The notes under the pieces were generated by a model. It was not told where the DNA came from and made no database searches. It saw only the letters and a list, made by a program, of their open reading frames with translations. Below, in pieces: positions 22,056 through 35,084 of a stretch of 64,000 bases of DNA (the stretch's first letter is position 1; the number at the start of each line of letters is the position of its first letter). The position numbers were made by a program, and so were the translations under genes. Source of the stretch: Argentina anserina (Eukaryota > Streptophyta > Magnoliopsida > Rosales > Rosaceae); contig NC_065874.1 in the NCBI RefSeq assembly GCF_933775445.1, positions 10,745,001-10,809,000 of the forward strand, in the 5' to 3' direction.

Positions 22056-24725
22056 GTGTCCACAATAATTGATATAGAAGATGACACTACAGTTGATTTG
22101 GAAAAAGATCCATTAATTGTGAATCGTCAAGCTAGTAATGAGGAGAATTTGTACGGAGTTGTTGTGAATAGCGAGAATGAAGCGTATGATCTTTACTGTG
22201 ACTATGGTGTAAGAAAGGGGTTCAGTGTTCGGATAGACAAAAAGAGGAAGGTTGATGGTGTTGTAAGACAAGTAAATTATGTTTGTTCAAAGGAGGGTTT
22301 TAAACGAGACAGTGACCCTTCAGAAGTGAACAAGACTAATAGGTTGGAGACGAGAACGGGTTGTCTGGCAAGAATTCGTTTTGGATTGCAACCAAATAAT
22401 GTATGAAAAGTGACTCTCTTTGATTCTGAACACAATCACGAATTTGCCTCGCCAGAAGAAATACAATTTTTGCGTAGCAATCGCAAGGTTTTAGAAGCTC
22501 AGAAGGGGGTGATTAAATCAATGAAAAGCGCTGGGATGGGCACCATTAATGCATATTCATATTTAGTAGAAGAAGATGGGGGATCTCAAAAATGTTGGAT
22601 TTACAAAGACGGATTGCTATAATTTTGTAAGTAGAGACATAATGACCATGCTTAAAGCAGGAGATGCTCAAAGCTTGATCAATATGTTCAAGACAAAGCA
22701 AATTGAAGATCCCATGTTCTTCTACACTGTGCAAGTGGATCAAGATAATCGAATGACAAACTTTTTATGGAGAGACGGAAAGTCGAAAACCGATTTTGAT
22801 TGCTTTGGTGACATAGTAATGTTTGATACCACCTACAGAACCAATAAATATAACATGATTTGTGCTCCTTTCGTTGGGGTTAACCAGCACTGGAAAAATG
22901 TGTTGTTCGGTTGTGCATTTTTGCTAGATGAAACAACTGCTTCGTTTATTTGGTTATTTGAGACATTCTTAGAAGCGATGGAAGGCAAAAAACCGAAGAC
23001 TATTTTCATTGATCGATGTCAGGCAATGGCAAATGCAATTGAAAAGGTTTTCCCGGAGTCACGCCATCGGTTATGTTTGTGGCACATATCAAAGAATGCG
23101 ACACATAATATTAGTTGTCTTTTACAAAAGTCTGATTTTGGTGAGCTTTTCCGAAAGTTTCTTTTCGGATGTGTGACAACAGATGAATTCGAGTCTACTT
23201 GGAATGAAATAATTACGAAGTTTACACCTTCAGGAAGCACATGGCTGGAGACACTTTATGAACTCCGTGAAAATGGTGTGCATTATTCAGTAAAGACACA
23301 TTCTCTGCTGGAATACTATCTACACAAAGAAGTGAGAGCACAAACAATGTGTTTACCCACATGTCTACTAAAACAATAGCTCTTACTGAATTTGTCCATC
23401 ATTATGACGTACAGGCAGAAAAAATGCGTTCAAGCGAATTGGAGGAGACCTTTCGTTGCAATAATGGAATACCTTCTAAGGCAGCAAAAAGTAGCGGATT
23501 TAAGAAGCAACCTGGTATGGTCTACACTCGAAAAATTTACAATCTGTTTGAGTCTGAGTTTATTGCTAGCTTGGCAGTGAAATGGGAGGAAGTTGGAAGT
23601 GATGGAACTGTACAGAAATTTGAGCTTAATGAGGAGGGCCATAAGAGAGTGTACACTGTCCAATTCAATTTTGATAATATGACCGTCTCTTGTAGTTGTC
23701 AGATGTATGAGTCTATGGGTTGGTTATGTCGCCATGCTTTGAGGGTATTAAATGTGAAACATATCACTAAAATTCCAGCACAATATATACTGAAGAGGTG
23801 GACAAAAGATGCAAAGAAAGGAGTAGAGACAAACATTATGCAACAACAAGTCAAAATGAAGTCTACAGTGACATTATGCAGGAATTCTTTAATACGAAAA
23901 GCTTACGGTATAATCAACAAGGGAGCAGAGACAAGTAATGGTAGCGACATTGCATTGCAAATGTTGATGGTAGCAGAAGAGTTAATTGAAAAATATATGG
24001 AGAAATTATCTTTGGAAGGAGATGTCAATGAAAGAATCAATAAGGGTTCAGATCCTAATACTTCCAGCGGTAGTGCTAACAAGGACGAAATTGTATCTAA
24101 TGAACCGCCAATATTAAGCCCAACTGGAGTGTGGCCAAAAGGCATGAGCTTTGTTATATTATTATTTTCAAGCACTTAGCTTCCTAATTGAATTGTGTTG
24201 ATAATTTTAGCCATTTCAGAGTGTGAGTTTCCCACTCACTAATGTTTACACTCCTTACACACTATATAATGAGGTAAGTTGAATTATAGTCTAAGTTAAA
24301 AATAAATGTTTTATGTTTTATGTTTTACTGTATTTTACTTCTAATCTTTTATTAGAATTTGACATGATACATATTTTTATCTCTTAGAATCCTACTTCTA
24401 TGTTACCATTTCCTGCACTGAATTTAACATATCCAAATATGCATCAAGTGGGTAACTATAACATACAATTGAATTAGGTATAGATCGATCATATCTTTGG
24501 TGCATGTTAACATATAATTGATGATATGTGTATCCACTTCCTAATATTTTCTTTGTGATAACAGAATCCATCAGCAAGGATTGCTACAACCAATTTAAAT
24601 AGTCAAATTCCTCAACATAGTCAGGTTTGAATGATATATCCATTTCTTAATACAAAATCTTTTATCTATTTATTATTAATAAAAGACTAATTGTAATGTA
24701 GGATTCACAGTCAAAAGAGTTGTGA
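22056..24725 (+). pseudogene. FAR1/FHY3-like MULE transposase gene, disabled
   Basis: Domains in order: a FAR1 DNA-binding domain (YDLYCDYGVRKGFSVR, YVCSKEGFKR, RTGCLARIRF, FDSEHNHEF), a MULE transposase core (DIVMFDTTYRTNKYNM, FGCAFLLDETTASFIWLFE, DRCQAMANAIEKVFPESRHR) and a SWIM zinc finger (SCSCQMYESMGWLCRHAL near 23690-23750). Three disabling changes are visible: an in-frame TGA at 22404, an extra base in the A run at 22588-22592, and a missing base near 23270-23273. The first codon of the open stretch is GTG, so the true start may be in an upstream exon. Small C-terminal exons may continue to a stop near 24725. It lies between the two MULE TIRs, so it belongs to the transposon and not to the domesticated FRS host genes. 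Confidence 0.88.
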
Positions 24726-25651
24726 GCAACATTCAAGAGAGAAGACATTTTGGTGCGTTGCTTGTGGAGAAAAAACCATCATGCAATAGTAGTTTGGGAA
24801 ACTCTTTAGATTATGATTTAGATGTTGGAATGTAATGTTATACTATTTAAGTCTCAAAATATATTTTGCTAGAGTTCTAGTAATTTTCTGTTTGTTGGAG
24901 TGTAATATTCTATTGAGACGTGTTTATTGACACAAAAACTTGGCAAAATTATGAAAAGATGATGGGTTCAACCAATTATAACCAAATTTGCTTATATTGT
25001 GCTGATAGTGCACGCTTAATTTTATTTGATGGATCATTCAAATGATCAAACCAATTCTTACAAATGGCCAGTCCACAAACTTCTTTCCCATTGAATGTCA
25101 AAAACTATCTGTAATCATTCATAATTCAGTTCACAAACATATCTGGTAGAAATTATCATGTATTTCCACTATAATGAATATGAATGCTTACTGAGCAGGA
25201 TTAAATACAATACAGAATGTATAAAGAATAAAATGTAGGAAATGAGCTTTTTACCTTCTTAAATCTTGAGACATGAACTATGCACAAGAGCTAGTGAGCA
25301 ATTGATTGAACATAATCCACACTGAACTATTCATGATGGAGTAATTATTCTTTTTATAAGGATCAAATTCTCAATCTACGATCATAAATCAGACCCATAG
25401 AACTGTAATTGATTTCTTATAAAAAAAATTATTATTGCATCATTGATTTTCGACCTCTAATTTACTGACCAACCTATTTGCCTCTTTACCAAATTTGAAG
25501 TCTTGAAGTATTTGGGAGAGAACCCAGATGAGGAGAGGATACTGGGGTCGGGCAATGGTATATGAGGAAGAGGAAGAAGGCGACGAAGCAGAGGATGAGG
25601 AAGAAGATGCGGCTTATAAGATCATTATGAAAAAAGCTTCGACGATTAAAG

Positions 25652-25988
25652 ATATTCGTCAAGAGAAAGAGGAAAGAAAAGAGGAAAGGGAGCAAGATGC
25701 TTTTACCAGGTGATCATCATCTTCTGCCATATTCATGTTTGTAGTGAGACAAAGAACTGAATGTAGGGTTTCCCCAGTGCTTAGATAAACTAAATAAATA
25801 ACTAATGGGAGAACCAAAAAGCAACGGAGCTAACAGAATGGATGTTTTTTGCCGTTTAATTGGGTTTACTGCCTTTGTTTTTTACTCTGATGTGATGTGT
25901 CAGAAAGCAACACGTGGCGTTTTATTAGCGGTTTGGCAGACCACATGTCATTGTCTAATGGTCCTCCGGGAGGACCGAAAAATTTCTC
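25652..25988 (-). repeat. Right terminal inverted repeat of the MULE
   Basis: This is the inverted partner of 20901-21236. The Glu-rich open frame found here (25528-25713) is a by-product of a purine-rich tract and not a gene. Confidence 0.9.
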
Positions 25989-28900
25989 TGACGCCATATT
26001 GTGGCACTTAAATATTTTCCTATGTGGATTATATACCATGTCATTAATCATTTACACGGCATTATGTATCACTATTGATTCGACCAATATGCTTCAATGG
26101 AAGAAAAATTAACTATGATATATAATAGAAACATGAAAATTATGGTCGAAGTTGAAAACTTGATTGTTCAAAAATAAAACTTTAATCTCATACGTACCAG
26201 ACAATTGAAGGTTGTAGGGTTCTAAGTTAAGATTTTGTCACAACATGTATAGTGCTCAACGTAACAGATGAAAGTAATGATTGACTGGGAATGGGTTACA
26301 AAGTTCGTACTTATAGTAGCAAAACTGTTCCATAATAGCTATGCAATTAGAAGAAGCGATCATGGATTGGAGAACAGGAGAAGTGAAGTATGATATCGAC
26401 AAGGCAATTGGATCTAATAGATATGACAGCATGATATGAAGAAAACATGAAAGCATTCTGATGATGAAGTTTGACGTGCTGTGATGATACCGAATTTCCA
26501 ACATGATTAAGCGTATAACACTGACATACTATATGACATGTAACTAAGCTAGTAAGTAAACTAGCTCCAGCATCAGTAACGAGAAAGAGTTCTGGAAAAG
26601 TTCATATTCAAAGAATTCGAGCGAGAGGCGTTCAAGTAAATCGTGTGTTGGTACCAGAAGTACGTACTTAAGGCGCTGTTTAGTGAGTTCTCTGTCTTCT
26701 GCTACTTCAGGTTGGGGAACCTTCGTGAGACAGTCTTCTATATATTCGTAGTAGCTCTAGTAATTATGGAATGAAAATGAAGCTGGCATGGTCAGATTCG
26801 AAATGTCAATCCACTACATGCATGAGTAGTTTAAAATAAACTTTAATATAAATCGAGAGATCTAATTAGCTGATCAGAGGAAGTGAGGAAATATATATAA
26901 GCTTGAAATCTATACCATGCATGGATCTTTTTTTACTAATGTCGTTCATTCATCTTCGGCACTCGATCTTCTTCTTCGAATGATCGATGATCGATCAATT
27001 AGTCTAATATGTTCGATCCGTCTCACAAAATATATGTTTCTTCAATCGATATTATGCATGCCAATCGATCGACGACTCATATAGAGTATATAACCACCGG
27101 ATAGCCGTCGACTTTTACAAGAAATCTGCTTATAGATCAATTTGATATAGGATAATTAAGAGATCTCATAGGGAAATTAGAGGAAGTGAAGAGACACACA
27201 TAGGGCCGGGGCTGAAGCTATAGAAATAATAGAATTCTTGCATAAAAGGAGACATTAGAAACCTTTGTACGTATATACGTTATATATAGTCATAAAATAT
27301 CACAACTATCATCGATCAATAATCACTTCTTCTACCAGCTAGTATGTATTAATGCAGAATCAGGAACAATTTAAGCACAATTCTTGCATTAATGGAGAGA
27401 TTTGGTGATATGTTCATCGTGAAGATAAACTTAATCGTATATATGACATTCATTCGCTGACTAAATAGTAAATAGCCTACAAGAAAGTTTTAAGGGGAAC
27501 TTACTTGCTCATATCCACTGCAGCTTCATCTTTACCGACACTTCACGATTTAATTCTCATAGAAATAGTAATAAACAAGTGCTATTTTAAATGAAATAAA
27601 CAAGAGGGTCGACTTGATCAAAGATGGCATATGCATGGAGTTGAGTATTGCCATATATCCAGAGCAGTAGAGCTCCAAGGCCAGCTTCATCCATGGTGCA
27701 TTTGGGTTTATGCGCCTGAAATTGACAATAGGGTACGACCATTAATTCATTATATAGATTGAGCGGAGGAGAAACATGTAGCGCGCCTCACGTACTTGCA
27801 CCTTCCAAAACATGAAAACAACAATCAAATAAATAACCAGGACTCATAAGATTGACAGTTTCGGATATCATGCATATATGATCAACGGCAATATCAAAGT
27901 ACTCTGATCGAGGTGACACAAGTGATAAACAAGCATTACAACTGCAAAGTATAGGCTATCAAGATTACAATGAATTAATGGTTTTGCAGCATATCACCAG
28001 AAGCACTTTGCTAATAAACAAGATTTGGAGTTAATACGTACATTTAAGTTTTCAAACTTAAGATCACCTATGTTGGATACTCAATTAAACTATGAGATTA
28101 TTAAAGAGAAATTTTTTTTCGACTATAGTTATTAGTCATGCGTACACAACTTTCTTTCTCCATAAACCTAAAACAACTGAACATGCAATGGATATTGTCA
28201 GTGTATTAGACAGAAACATGAACATATATAATTGGATGCTTTGATTTGATGCGGTACGGTGTCTTTGTCATCGTTTGGATCGAGTTGGGAAATTGATTAG
28301 TACATTGTGCAGTGCTTATCCAAATTCACTGAGCAACTTTAGGCTAAATGTTAGCACAAGCATTAATCTGATTAAGACTAAAGACAAACTGATTAAGCTG
28401 TACAGAGGTCAATTATTTGTATATAACTTGAAAGAAAAGGACATCGATTTCTCGCATCATATCATGGTGAATAAAAAGAAAGGAACAGAAAAGTACTGTA
28501 AATTATTAAAATGTCAGATCAAGACAAAGTTGAGAGAAGATCTGGTGTTTATTGAGGTTTATTGATACAAATACATGAGATCTTAGTGATGGTTAATGCC
28601 AAGAACTCGATAGCACCAATCATTTCGTCTTTCCTACGTTATATTAATTATTCTACAGATAATATATAATCTGTACTTAATATAATAGTTCTGTATATGT
28701 ATATTTCAATGATGATTCATGAGTGTATGACATTAACAGATGAAATGTAATTGATCCATTCATGGCGGGCATAAGATCGTGCAGAATCTCAAAAGGGCTA
28801 CGAATACAAAAAAAGCAAACATGCATAATTGCATATGTTTCTAATGAGAATATAAAAATTCAAATCTTACCCACAAAATACCCCATGAGAGTGAATTTCA

Positions 28901-29361
28901 TGAGAAATGAGAGAGAAGAAAAGAGATCATTTGTACCTCAGTATGTTTGTAATTTGTAAAAGAATTTTGACTACTATACTGAGATAATTAGCTTAAAGTT
29001 AAGTTGATTAGTACTTTAGTACCGTTATAATGTCTTTCTCATACAAAGCTAGCTAACAACTAGGTACGTGCAAAATTAGGGTTTAAATATACTTGGCATA
29101 GGGTTTGAAGTAGTATTCGATCTGAAGATCGAAATCTATACGTATTTAATTTTCCATCTTTTTTAACTGAAATGTATTTTTTTCTTATCATTCCAAAAAC
29201 AGTTGTGGACTGAAAATTAAGTGAAAACAAAAACACAGGATCTAGTTACCTGAAAATTAAACAATAATTTTCTCATACCCAGATCAAGAACTTAATGTTT
29301 ATAGCAAGCAAGTAGCGCATGAAATGAATTAATTACCATTAACTGTTGTGAGGTAGGTCGA
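25989..29361. other. Intergenic, 3.4 kb
   Basis: I see no supported gene. Short open frames (for example 28275-28565) have no recognisable domains. The first ~80 bases right of the MULE (CCTATGTGG and ATGTCATTAAT words) loosely resemble the end of the small TIR element at 20121. The last part is the 3' flank of the LSH gene. Confidence 0.45.
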
Positions 29362-29940
29362 TTAAGATCGCTGCTGCATGGTGGTGAAGTTTGGATTACT
29401 AGTGTGATCATGGTTGGCCTTGATCAGATTCCTCTTCTTTTTCTTCTTCTTGTACGGAATCCCTCTTGCCTTGGCCTGAGAGTCTCTCACTTCACGCAGG
29501 TACACTCTGATAGCTCCACTTGCAAAGGGGTTTGTTTCAGGCAACCCACCATTCTCCTCATAAGCAGCTCTGAGGCGTCCGATCAGTGCATCTAGGCTGC
29601 CCCAAGCTTGCCTAAGCGGACAGGTGCAAGGTCCAGGAGGTTCAGGCTGCCCGAAGAACACACACCCTTGTAAGTGCACCTTGGTCTTCCCAAATTGATC
29701 CAAGTACCTCAGGAAATTTAGGACATGGTTGGAGTTGCTCTGCGAAAGAGCTACCGGGGGTCTCTGGTTCCTCAAGTACTGCCCGAAGGTGTTCCAATCC
29801 CTCCTCTTCTGTGACTCGTACCGGCTCAGCTGAGCCGGTGGCTGCTGCTTCTGCGTTTGATGAGGATCATCGCCAGAAGCAGAATTGTTAGCAGAAGAAG
29901 ATGATGCTTCTACGACATCTTTTCCTTTGTTGCTCGACAT
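29362..29940 (-). CDS. ALOG-domain transcription regulator, LSH (LIGHT SENSITIVE HYPOCOTYLS) family
   Basis: 192 residues in one exon. ALOG/LSH proteins are small plant nuclear regulators of organ boundary, meristem and inflorescence development. The ALOG domain spans about residues 39-163 ([18 protein letters not shown] ... [16 protein letters not shown]). The zinc-ribbon insert is visible (H89, C93, C105, C107 in [15 protein letters not shown]), and a C-terminal basic run (PYKKKKKKR) is the usual nuclear signal. The start is the ATG at 29940 ([11 protein letters not shown]); the longer open frame upstream translates a pyrimidine-rich 5' UTR with a 14-15-base homopolymer and is not coding. 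The N-terminus is Ser/Gln-rich, as in LSH3/LSH4-type members; which paralogue it is cannot be settled here. Confidence 0.95.
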   Translation of the reverse strand: MSSNKGKDVVEASSSSANNSASGDDPHQTQKQQPPAQLSRYESQKRRDWNTFGQYLRNQRPPVALSQSNSNHVLNFLRYLDQFGKTKVHLQGCVFFGQPEPPGPCTCPLRQAWGSLDALIGRLRAAYEENGGLPETNPFASGAIRVYLREVRDSQAKARGIPYKKKKKKRNLIKANHDHTSNPNFTTMQQRS

Positions 29941-32632
29941 GATTATTGGAAGAGCGAAGCTGCAAAGGAATTTGTTGGGGGGGGGGGGGGGAGAGAGGAA
30001 AACAAAATTTGAGTGGAAGAAGAAGAAAAAAAAGAAAAGAAAAAAATAATATTTGGAGATCACATCAAGGGGGCTATGGCTAGTGAGGAGACATGGTATG
30101 GGACCAATGAAAGTGCTTTAGCTCTTCTTTTTCTTCCTCTCTCAAATTATTTTCTTGCTTTAATGGTACAATTAGATAGTGTTAATAGTATTATATTATT
30201 TTTCCAAATCTTTTATTATTGTGCTTCCATCATCAAAGCAATCATTATCAACTATATTAGCGTAATTAGTACTATGGTCCATTGCCTCAGGACTAGGTAA
30301 TTAACCCGAGTTAGACCAGTGGGTTTAGGCGTTTAGCATTTGCAGTTAATCTAGCCAGAGTCCAGATTAGTGAGATTACTCATTTCACTATTAGTCTAGG
30401 TGAGTCTAGTTATATATCTTACAGGATCACTTATATTATATTTTTCTAAGAAGAATTGACATTAAATCTTATGCAAATAACAAATGAATGATTTTATCTG
30501 GTACCTCGCAGAATGAATATTATTGTTCACCATATGATGCGCTAATAACACATTATAATTCGGAAGCTTCGATATCCAACTGACATATATGGCCAAAAAA
30601 TAAACATGTCGCAGAAAATTGAAAGAAAAGACAATTGTGATCGAAATGCAACATCACTCTCACTTGAGCAACTAAAGATACATGTATATAAGAAAAACCA
30701 GCTAGTGTAAAATCAATTTCACCTTACATCTTGTTTATAAACTATATCTTGTTGAATTGCTTGCCAACACGTTTTGTTATCATTTATTTGGGTGAGAGAT
30801 CCAAATTAATTTAATTCCAAGGGATTGGTTCCTTTTGAATGCTACACAAACAAAAACCAATAACTCAAATTAAATTCCAAGTCCTACCTAGTCTCCAGCA
30901 TCGTTTGAACATTTGATTTTTGACTTTTTTGTAGGTGGAGGGTGAGATTATAAACAGTATATAAGATGAGCTGGTTGACCCTCAAAGATTTTCCATTATA
31001 TCAAAAGTATTAAATAAAAAATAATAATGATCATTACCAACTTGATTTAAGAATTTTAAATGCTCAACAATATATAATTAAAATTTCCCCTACCATCAAG
31101 CTGAGCCATCCGTGTCATCAAGCTGAGGTTTCGGTGGCTTGTGGAGGAGGTCCTGTCACTAAAAGAAATTTCTTTCTTATAAATAGGAAAACCATCACCA
31201 CTGCCAATAATGCTTAGTGATCATACTTATAAATAATATCTGAAATGTACTAGTGTCTGTGTTGGTGATGTTTTTGTTGTTTCCCTTATCCTTTTTGCCT
31301 TTTATCACAAACTAAGATATGGGCCAAATGGTACCAAATGCAATGCCTCGGGGCTATGTTTCGTGTCAATTTCTGTTCTAGCTAGCTTTCAAATTTTTGA
31401 GAAGACATAAGCGAGGCCCGGTGATTTTGTTGTTGTTTGGTATGGTATGTACATGATTCTGCCGATAAAAGCCAATTGATATTGAACAATGGAACTATAT
31501 AATTTCACTGATAAGAAGAACAAGGTCTTACTTTGGTGTTATGTGGTTGTACATTCTACCTATTGATAATGAACATCAGGGGCCACAACAGACACCGGCA
31601 CTTGTTTTGAGCAATTCATGTCAATTTGAAGAAGATCACCAAAACTTTGAAGAAATTTGTAAAACTTCTACGTCGGATGCCGAGAGCTACAATCCTAAGG
31701 AAACAAATCACATGATCTACTGATACGTTGTTAGTGATGTTTTTGTTGCTTCCCTTGACCTTCATTCGTTTCATTTTATCATGAAATCGTAATGGGCCAA
31801 AGTCTTTTTCCAGGGAACTTAGGCCTTAGGGTGGACATTTCAACAACAAATAATGCACCGATTCAGGATAGTACAACAAGCATCAAAATAATTTTGCAGT
31901 TAACTGTCATGAAGAAAATTTGCTTGCTATAAGCCCAAAACACATATTTTTTTTTAAAATATAATTTCAAATTAGGCTACTAGTGAGAAAGTGTTATAAA
32001 TTATGATCAAGTGATTTGTTCATGTATTATTCTAATCCTCGAGTTGGATGAAAAAAAAAAGAGGAAGAAGAAGATGATGCTGGTCTACGACAGTAAGAGA
32101 AACTTGTTGATCTTATTAGGGGATGTATTGTCTATGAAATTAGTAGGAATTTTAAAAGAATTATGGAATTCAAAAGTCTAGGTGTATTCAATACAAATTT
32201 TTAATTATCCATACAAGTATATGTGTATTCAATTAGGATTTTATAAAATCATTATAAAATCTATGAGAGTTTGGAGGTATTCAATCAAGACTTTTCAAAA
32301 TGAATAGAAATATGTGAGTATTCAAAATATCATTCATACTTATGAAATTATAAACTCATGGACTTTATATGACGATGAAAGAAGTACGTAAGAAAAAAAA
32401 GATTAAATTTGAAGAGTTTCTCTTAATTTCTTACAAATTATTGAGATTCTCTAATTTCTTTAGACACAACCAATAAATTTGGCGAGAATAAATGTAATAC
32501 CCAGTTTCTTTTCATAGCAAAAGTTTATTATATTAATTAAATTAAGGAATATATATACTTATCGATTTAAAAAAAAAGGAAGTCGGTTTCAACCGACATA
32601 GGATTAGAGATAAAAACGAAAGGATTGACAAC

Positions 32633-32635
<3 letters not shown>
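29941..32635. other. LSH promoter side and intergenic
   Basis: The first ~120 bases hold the LSH 5' UTR with a poly-G/poly-C tract (about 29977-29991) and purine-rich repeats. Beyond that I see no supported gene. An imperfect direct repeat (GATGTTTTTGTTG ... CCCTT ... ATGGGCCAAA) occurs at about 31265 and 31735. Confidence 0.5.

Positions 32636-32718
<83 letters not shown>
32636..32718. repeat. (CT)n dinucleotide microsatellite, about 41 units
   Basis: An uninterrupted CT/TC run of about 83 bp. Arg/Glu and Ser/Leu repeat open frames over it are artefacts of the repeat. Confidence 0.98.
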
Positions 32719-32720
<2 letters not shown>

Positions 32721-34360
32721 CCTATAAAATTTATTGTCGAGCACTACCGCCATGGACGGCGTTGTTATATGGGGGAACCGGTCTACAAGACCATGCCCAA
32801 AAGCTTTCTTATCTTCTACTCTATAAAACCCCTCCCCGATTTCAGTGCTTGGTGTGTTTGGAATTATTTGTCTTGATTTATTTTGGGTGGGGATGTCACA
32901 ATAAAAATTGTTCAATAGAAAAATTTATTAGCATGTATTAAGTCTCCATTTAATAGCACACACAAGGTGTTAGAGAACCAATGCCGACCTAGATGCCTAA
33001 GGTGCACTCGGGAGTGAAACAAATTATCACAAAATCGTGGATAGTGAAGCAAACGAAAGCGAAGCTTGTAATTTACAAACATGGTATATGCACATTAATC
33101 ACTTACCATACCTTATTTTTTTAACTAACAAAAAAGAAAGTTTTAATTTTTTTATGAGTACTAAAAATACGTAGAAGTCGATTAGTAAAAATATGTAGAA
33201 GTCGATTAATATGAATTTTGTGGATTTCATGAATCAATATAAATCTGTAGAAATAAGTTAAAAATCTGTGGTTGAAGTCAGTAATTTTAAGAATTTTATG
33301 AAAGTCTGTGAACTTTTAAAGGAACCCGTAGGTTTTCTAAAAAGTCTGTCAATAAAAATAAGTTAACACAAATCCAAATACATGCATGGTATGCACATTA
33401 ATCACTTACCATACCTTTAAGGATCGAGATTACGCTTGCCGGATAAGGGCTTTGTTGCTCCGAGGTTTTATCCTCGTAGGCAAAGTGAATGCTCAAAGGG
33501 GGGTTGCCTTTGACTACCAATGTGGTTCGATCTATGTGGAGACTCTCACTCCCGGTAGATCTGCAGGTTAGAGGTGATAGTTTCTTGTTCACTTTTGCCC
33601 ATGAAAGAAATTTAAAGAGAGTAAAGAAGTGTGGTTCATTCATGGTGTTATCATCAACGAGTGGCAATTCTGATCAATGACTCCAACAACTCCTCTGATG
33701 GCCGTCCCATTGGATTTTGTTTAGATATGGGTGGAAGTTTTTTAATTCATCGATTGCCTCCAACTTTCATGACTGCAACAACAATCCGGCTCGTGGGAAA
33801 GAGTCGAAAGACTAAAGGTTTTGTGCTTCAAATCGATCATGGTGTCATTAATCGTGGAATTCACTAGAGCTCGGATATCACTGCCTTTAATGAACCGGTT
33901 CAAGTGGAAAGGACACTAAGGGTTTCCCTAACAACATCATCTATGTAAGTGACCTACGTAGAAGTAGTCGTTGTCTTGTGTGCACAATGATCAATCATGG
34001 AGGTCGGCTTTCGTTGCCAACATGAGGAAGAGGTGTCGACAGTGGTAGTATCCTTCTTTAGTGAAAATTGCAGAGGTGTGGCATCAGAGAGAGGAGGACG
34101 AAGACGAAGGAAAAGAAGTCCAAACACTGCAGTTTGGCTTCAACTGCGTTCTAGTTAGACCAGAAGAACTTAGGGGTTGATGTTTGTTATGATGGCATGC
34201 TTGGGATTGGAAATCTCCCAAGAAACAAGGTCGACCTCATGGGAACCAGTCAAGGCTCCCAGGTCGGCAGGTGATGATGGTGCCGTCGCATTGGCATGTC
34301 AAAGGCTGCAGAGATTAGAAGCTCGATCGATCGGGGCAGGCTAGTGCAAAAGAGAGGGAG
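32719..34360. other. Intergenic with short duplications
   Basis: A direct repeat of about 35 bp (CACATTAATCACTTACCATA core) occurs at about 33080 and 33385. A short tandem (GTAGAAGTCGATTA) lies at 33172-33212. The segment 33410-34330 is less AT-rich and has protein-like but broken frames that I do not recognise; it may be a decayed retroelement or gene fragment. Confidence 0.4.
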
Positions 34361-35084
34361 GAAAAACGACGTCGTTTTATGTCTTTTAGCGTCGTTAGCA
34401 CAGAGCTAAATTCCCCGCCCTACTTTCTTTCCCAACTCCAACCACTGCAACTGCTAATCTCTAATCCAAATTTGAAGCCGCAGCTCAAACTTCAACCCTG
34501 TCCAGATTACTTCCCTGATCGCCACTTGGCATAGAGACCCTCTTCAATTCTTCAACCACCTCTGTTTCGTTAAGTATCTCCGATCTTCTTCTCGTACGTT
34601 CATATTCTCTGTTTTCGGTATCTGCTTAATATTGTGGTATCTGATTCAACTTTCGCGTTAATTCAAAGCCCAAACGATAATATCAATATAATCAATTGGG
34701 TTTCTGAGATTGAAACATGAAGTGCCATACTTTATTATTATTAATATTTTTAATTTGTGTTTAATGTATGTGTTTGTGCAAACAATGTGCTTCATTTGGT
34801 TACTATAAGATGTTAAAGTATGGTTCTTTGTAGCAAACAAATTGGTCTGAGTAGTGAGTATTAGGCTCACTCTTGTCCTGGGTTTTGGGTTTTGAATAGG
34901 CTGAAATTTGTTGCAGCTCATTTTGTTATCATGTAAAGTGAATGTAACTATAGTTGATATAGGCTGAAGTTTCCTTTGATTTTGAATAGAATTGAACTTT
35001 GGGTTTACTGATAGATTGATCAGAATGTCTGAGGTGCTCTGTACAAAGTGTTAATGTCTTGTATCTCTGCAGTGTTAGATTGAA

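Larger units (their letters stand above)
20901..25988 (+). mobile_element. Mutator-like element (FAR1/MURA type) with long terminal inverted repeats
   Basis: The TIRs 20901-21236 and 25652-25988 are near-identical inverted copies of about 336 bp, starting GAGAAATTTTTCGG and sharing TCCTCCCGGAGGACC and AAACGCCACGTG. They bracket a FAR1-domain/MULE transposase gene in the interior. Long TIRs plus a MURA-type transposase are the hallmark of MULEs. Expected 9-bp target duplications are not evident: the left junction is occupied by the neighbouring small element and the right flank reads TGACGCCAT. Confidence 0.88.

Noticed and set aside
22056..24179. Functional FHY3/FAR1 (FRS) light-signalling gene
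   Set aside because: It lies between near-identical 336-bp TIRs and has three disabling lesions, so it is the transposase gene of a MULE.
25528..25713. Glu-rich acidic protein
   Set aside because: Overlaps the MULE right TIR and a purine-rich tract; no homologue recognised.
29941..30063. Longer N-terminus for the LSH protein
   Set aside because: The extension translates a poly-Phe/poly-Pro tract from a low-complexity 5' UTR; LSH proteins start near the Ser-rich segment that begins at 29940.
32604..32915. Arg/Glu-repeat and Ser/Leu-repeat open frames
   Set aside because: Direct translations of the (CT)n microsatellite.
33386..33867. Possible gene fragments near 33.4-33.9 kb
   Set aside because: Short overlapping frames on both strands with no recognisable domain; kept only as an unidentified remnant.
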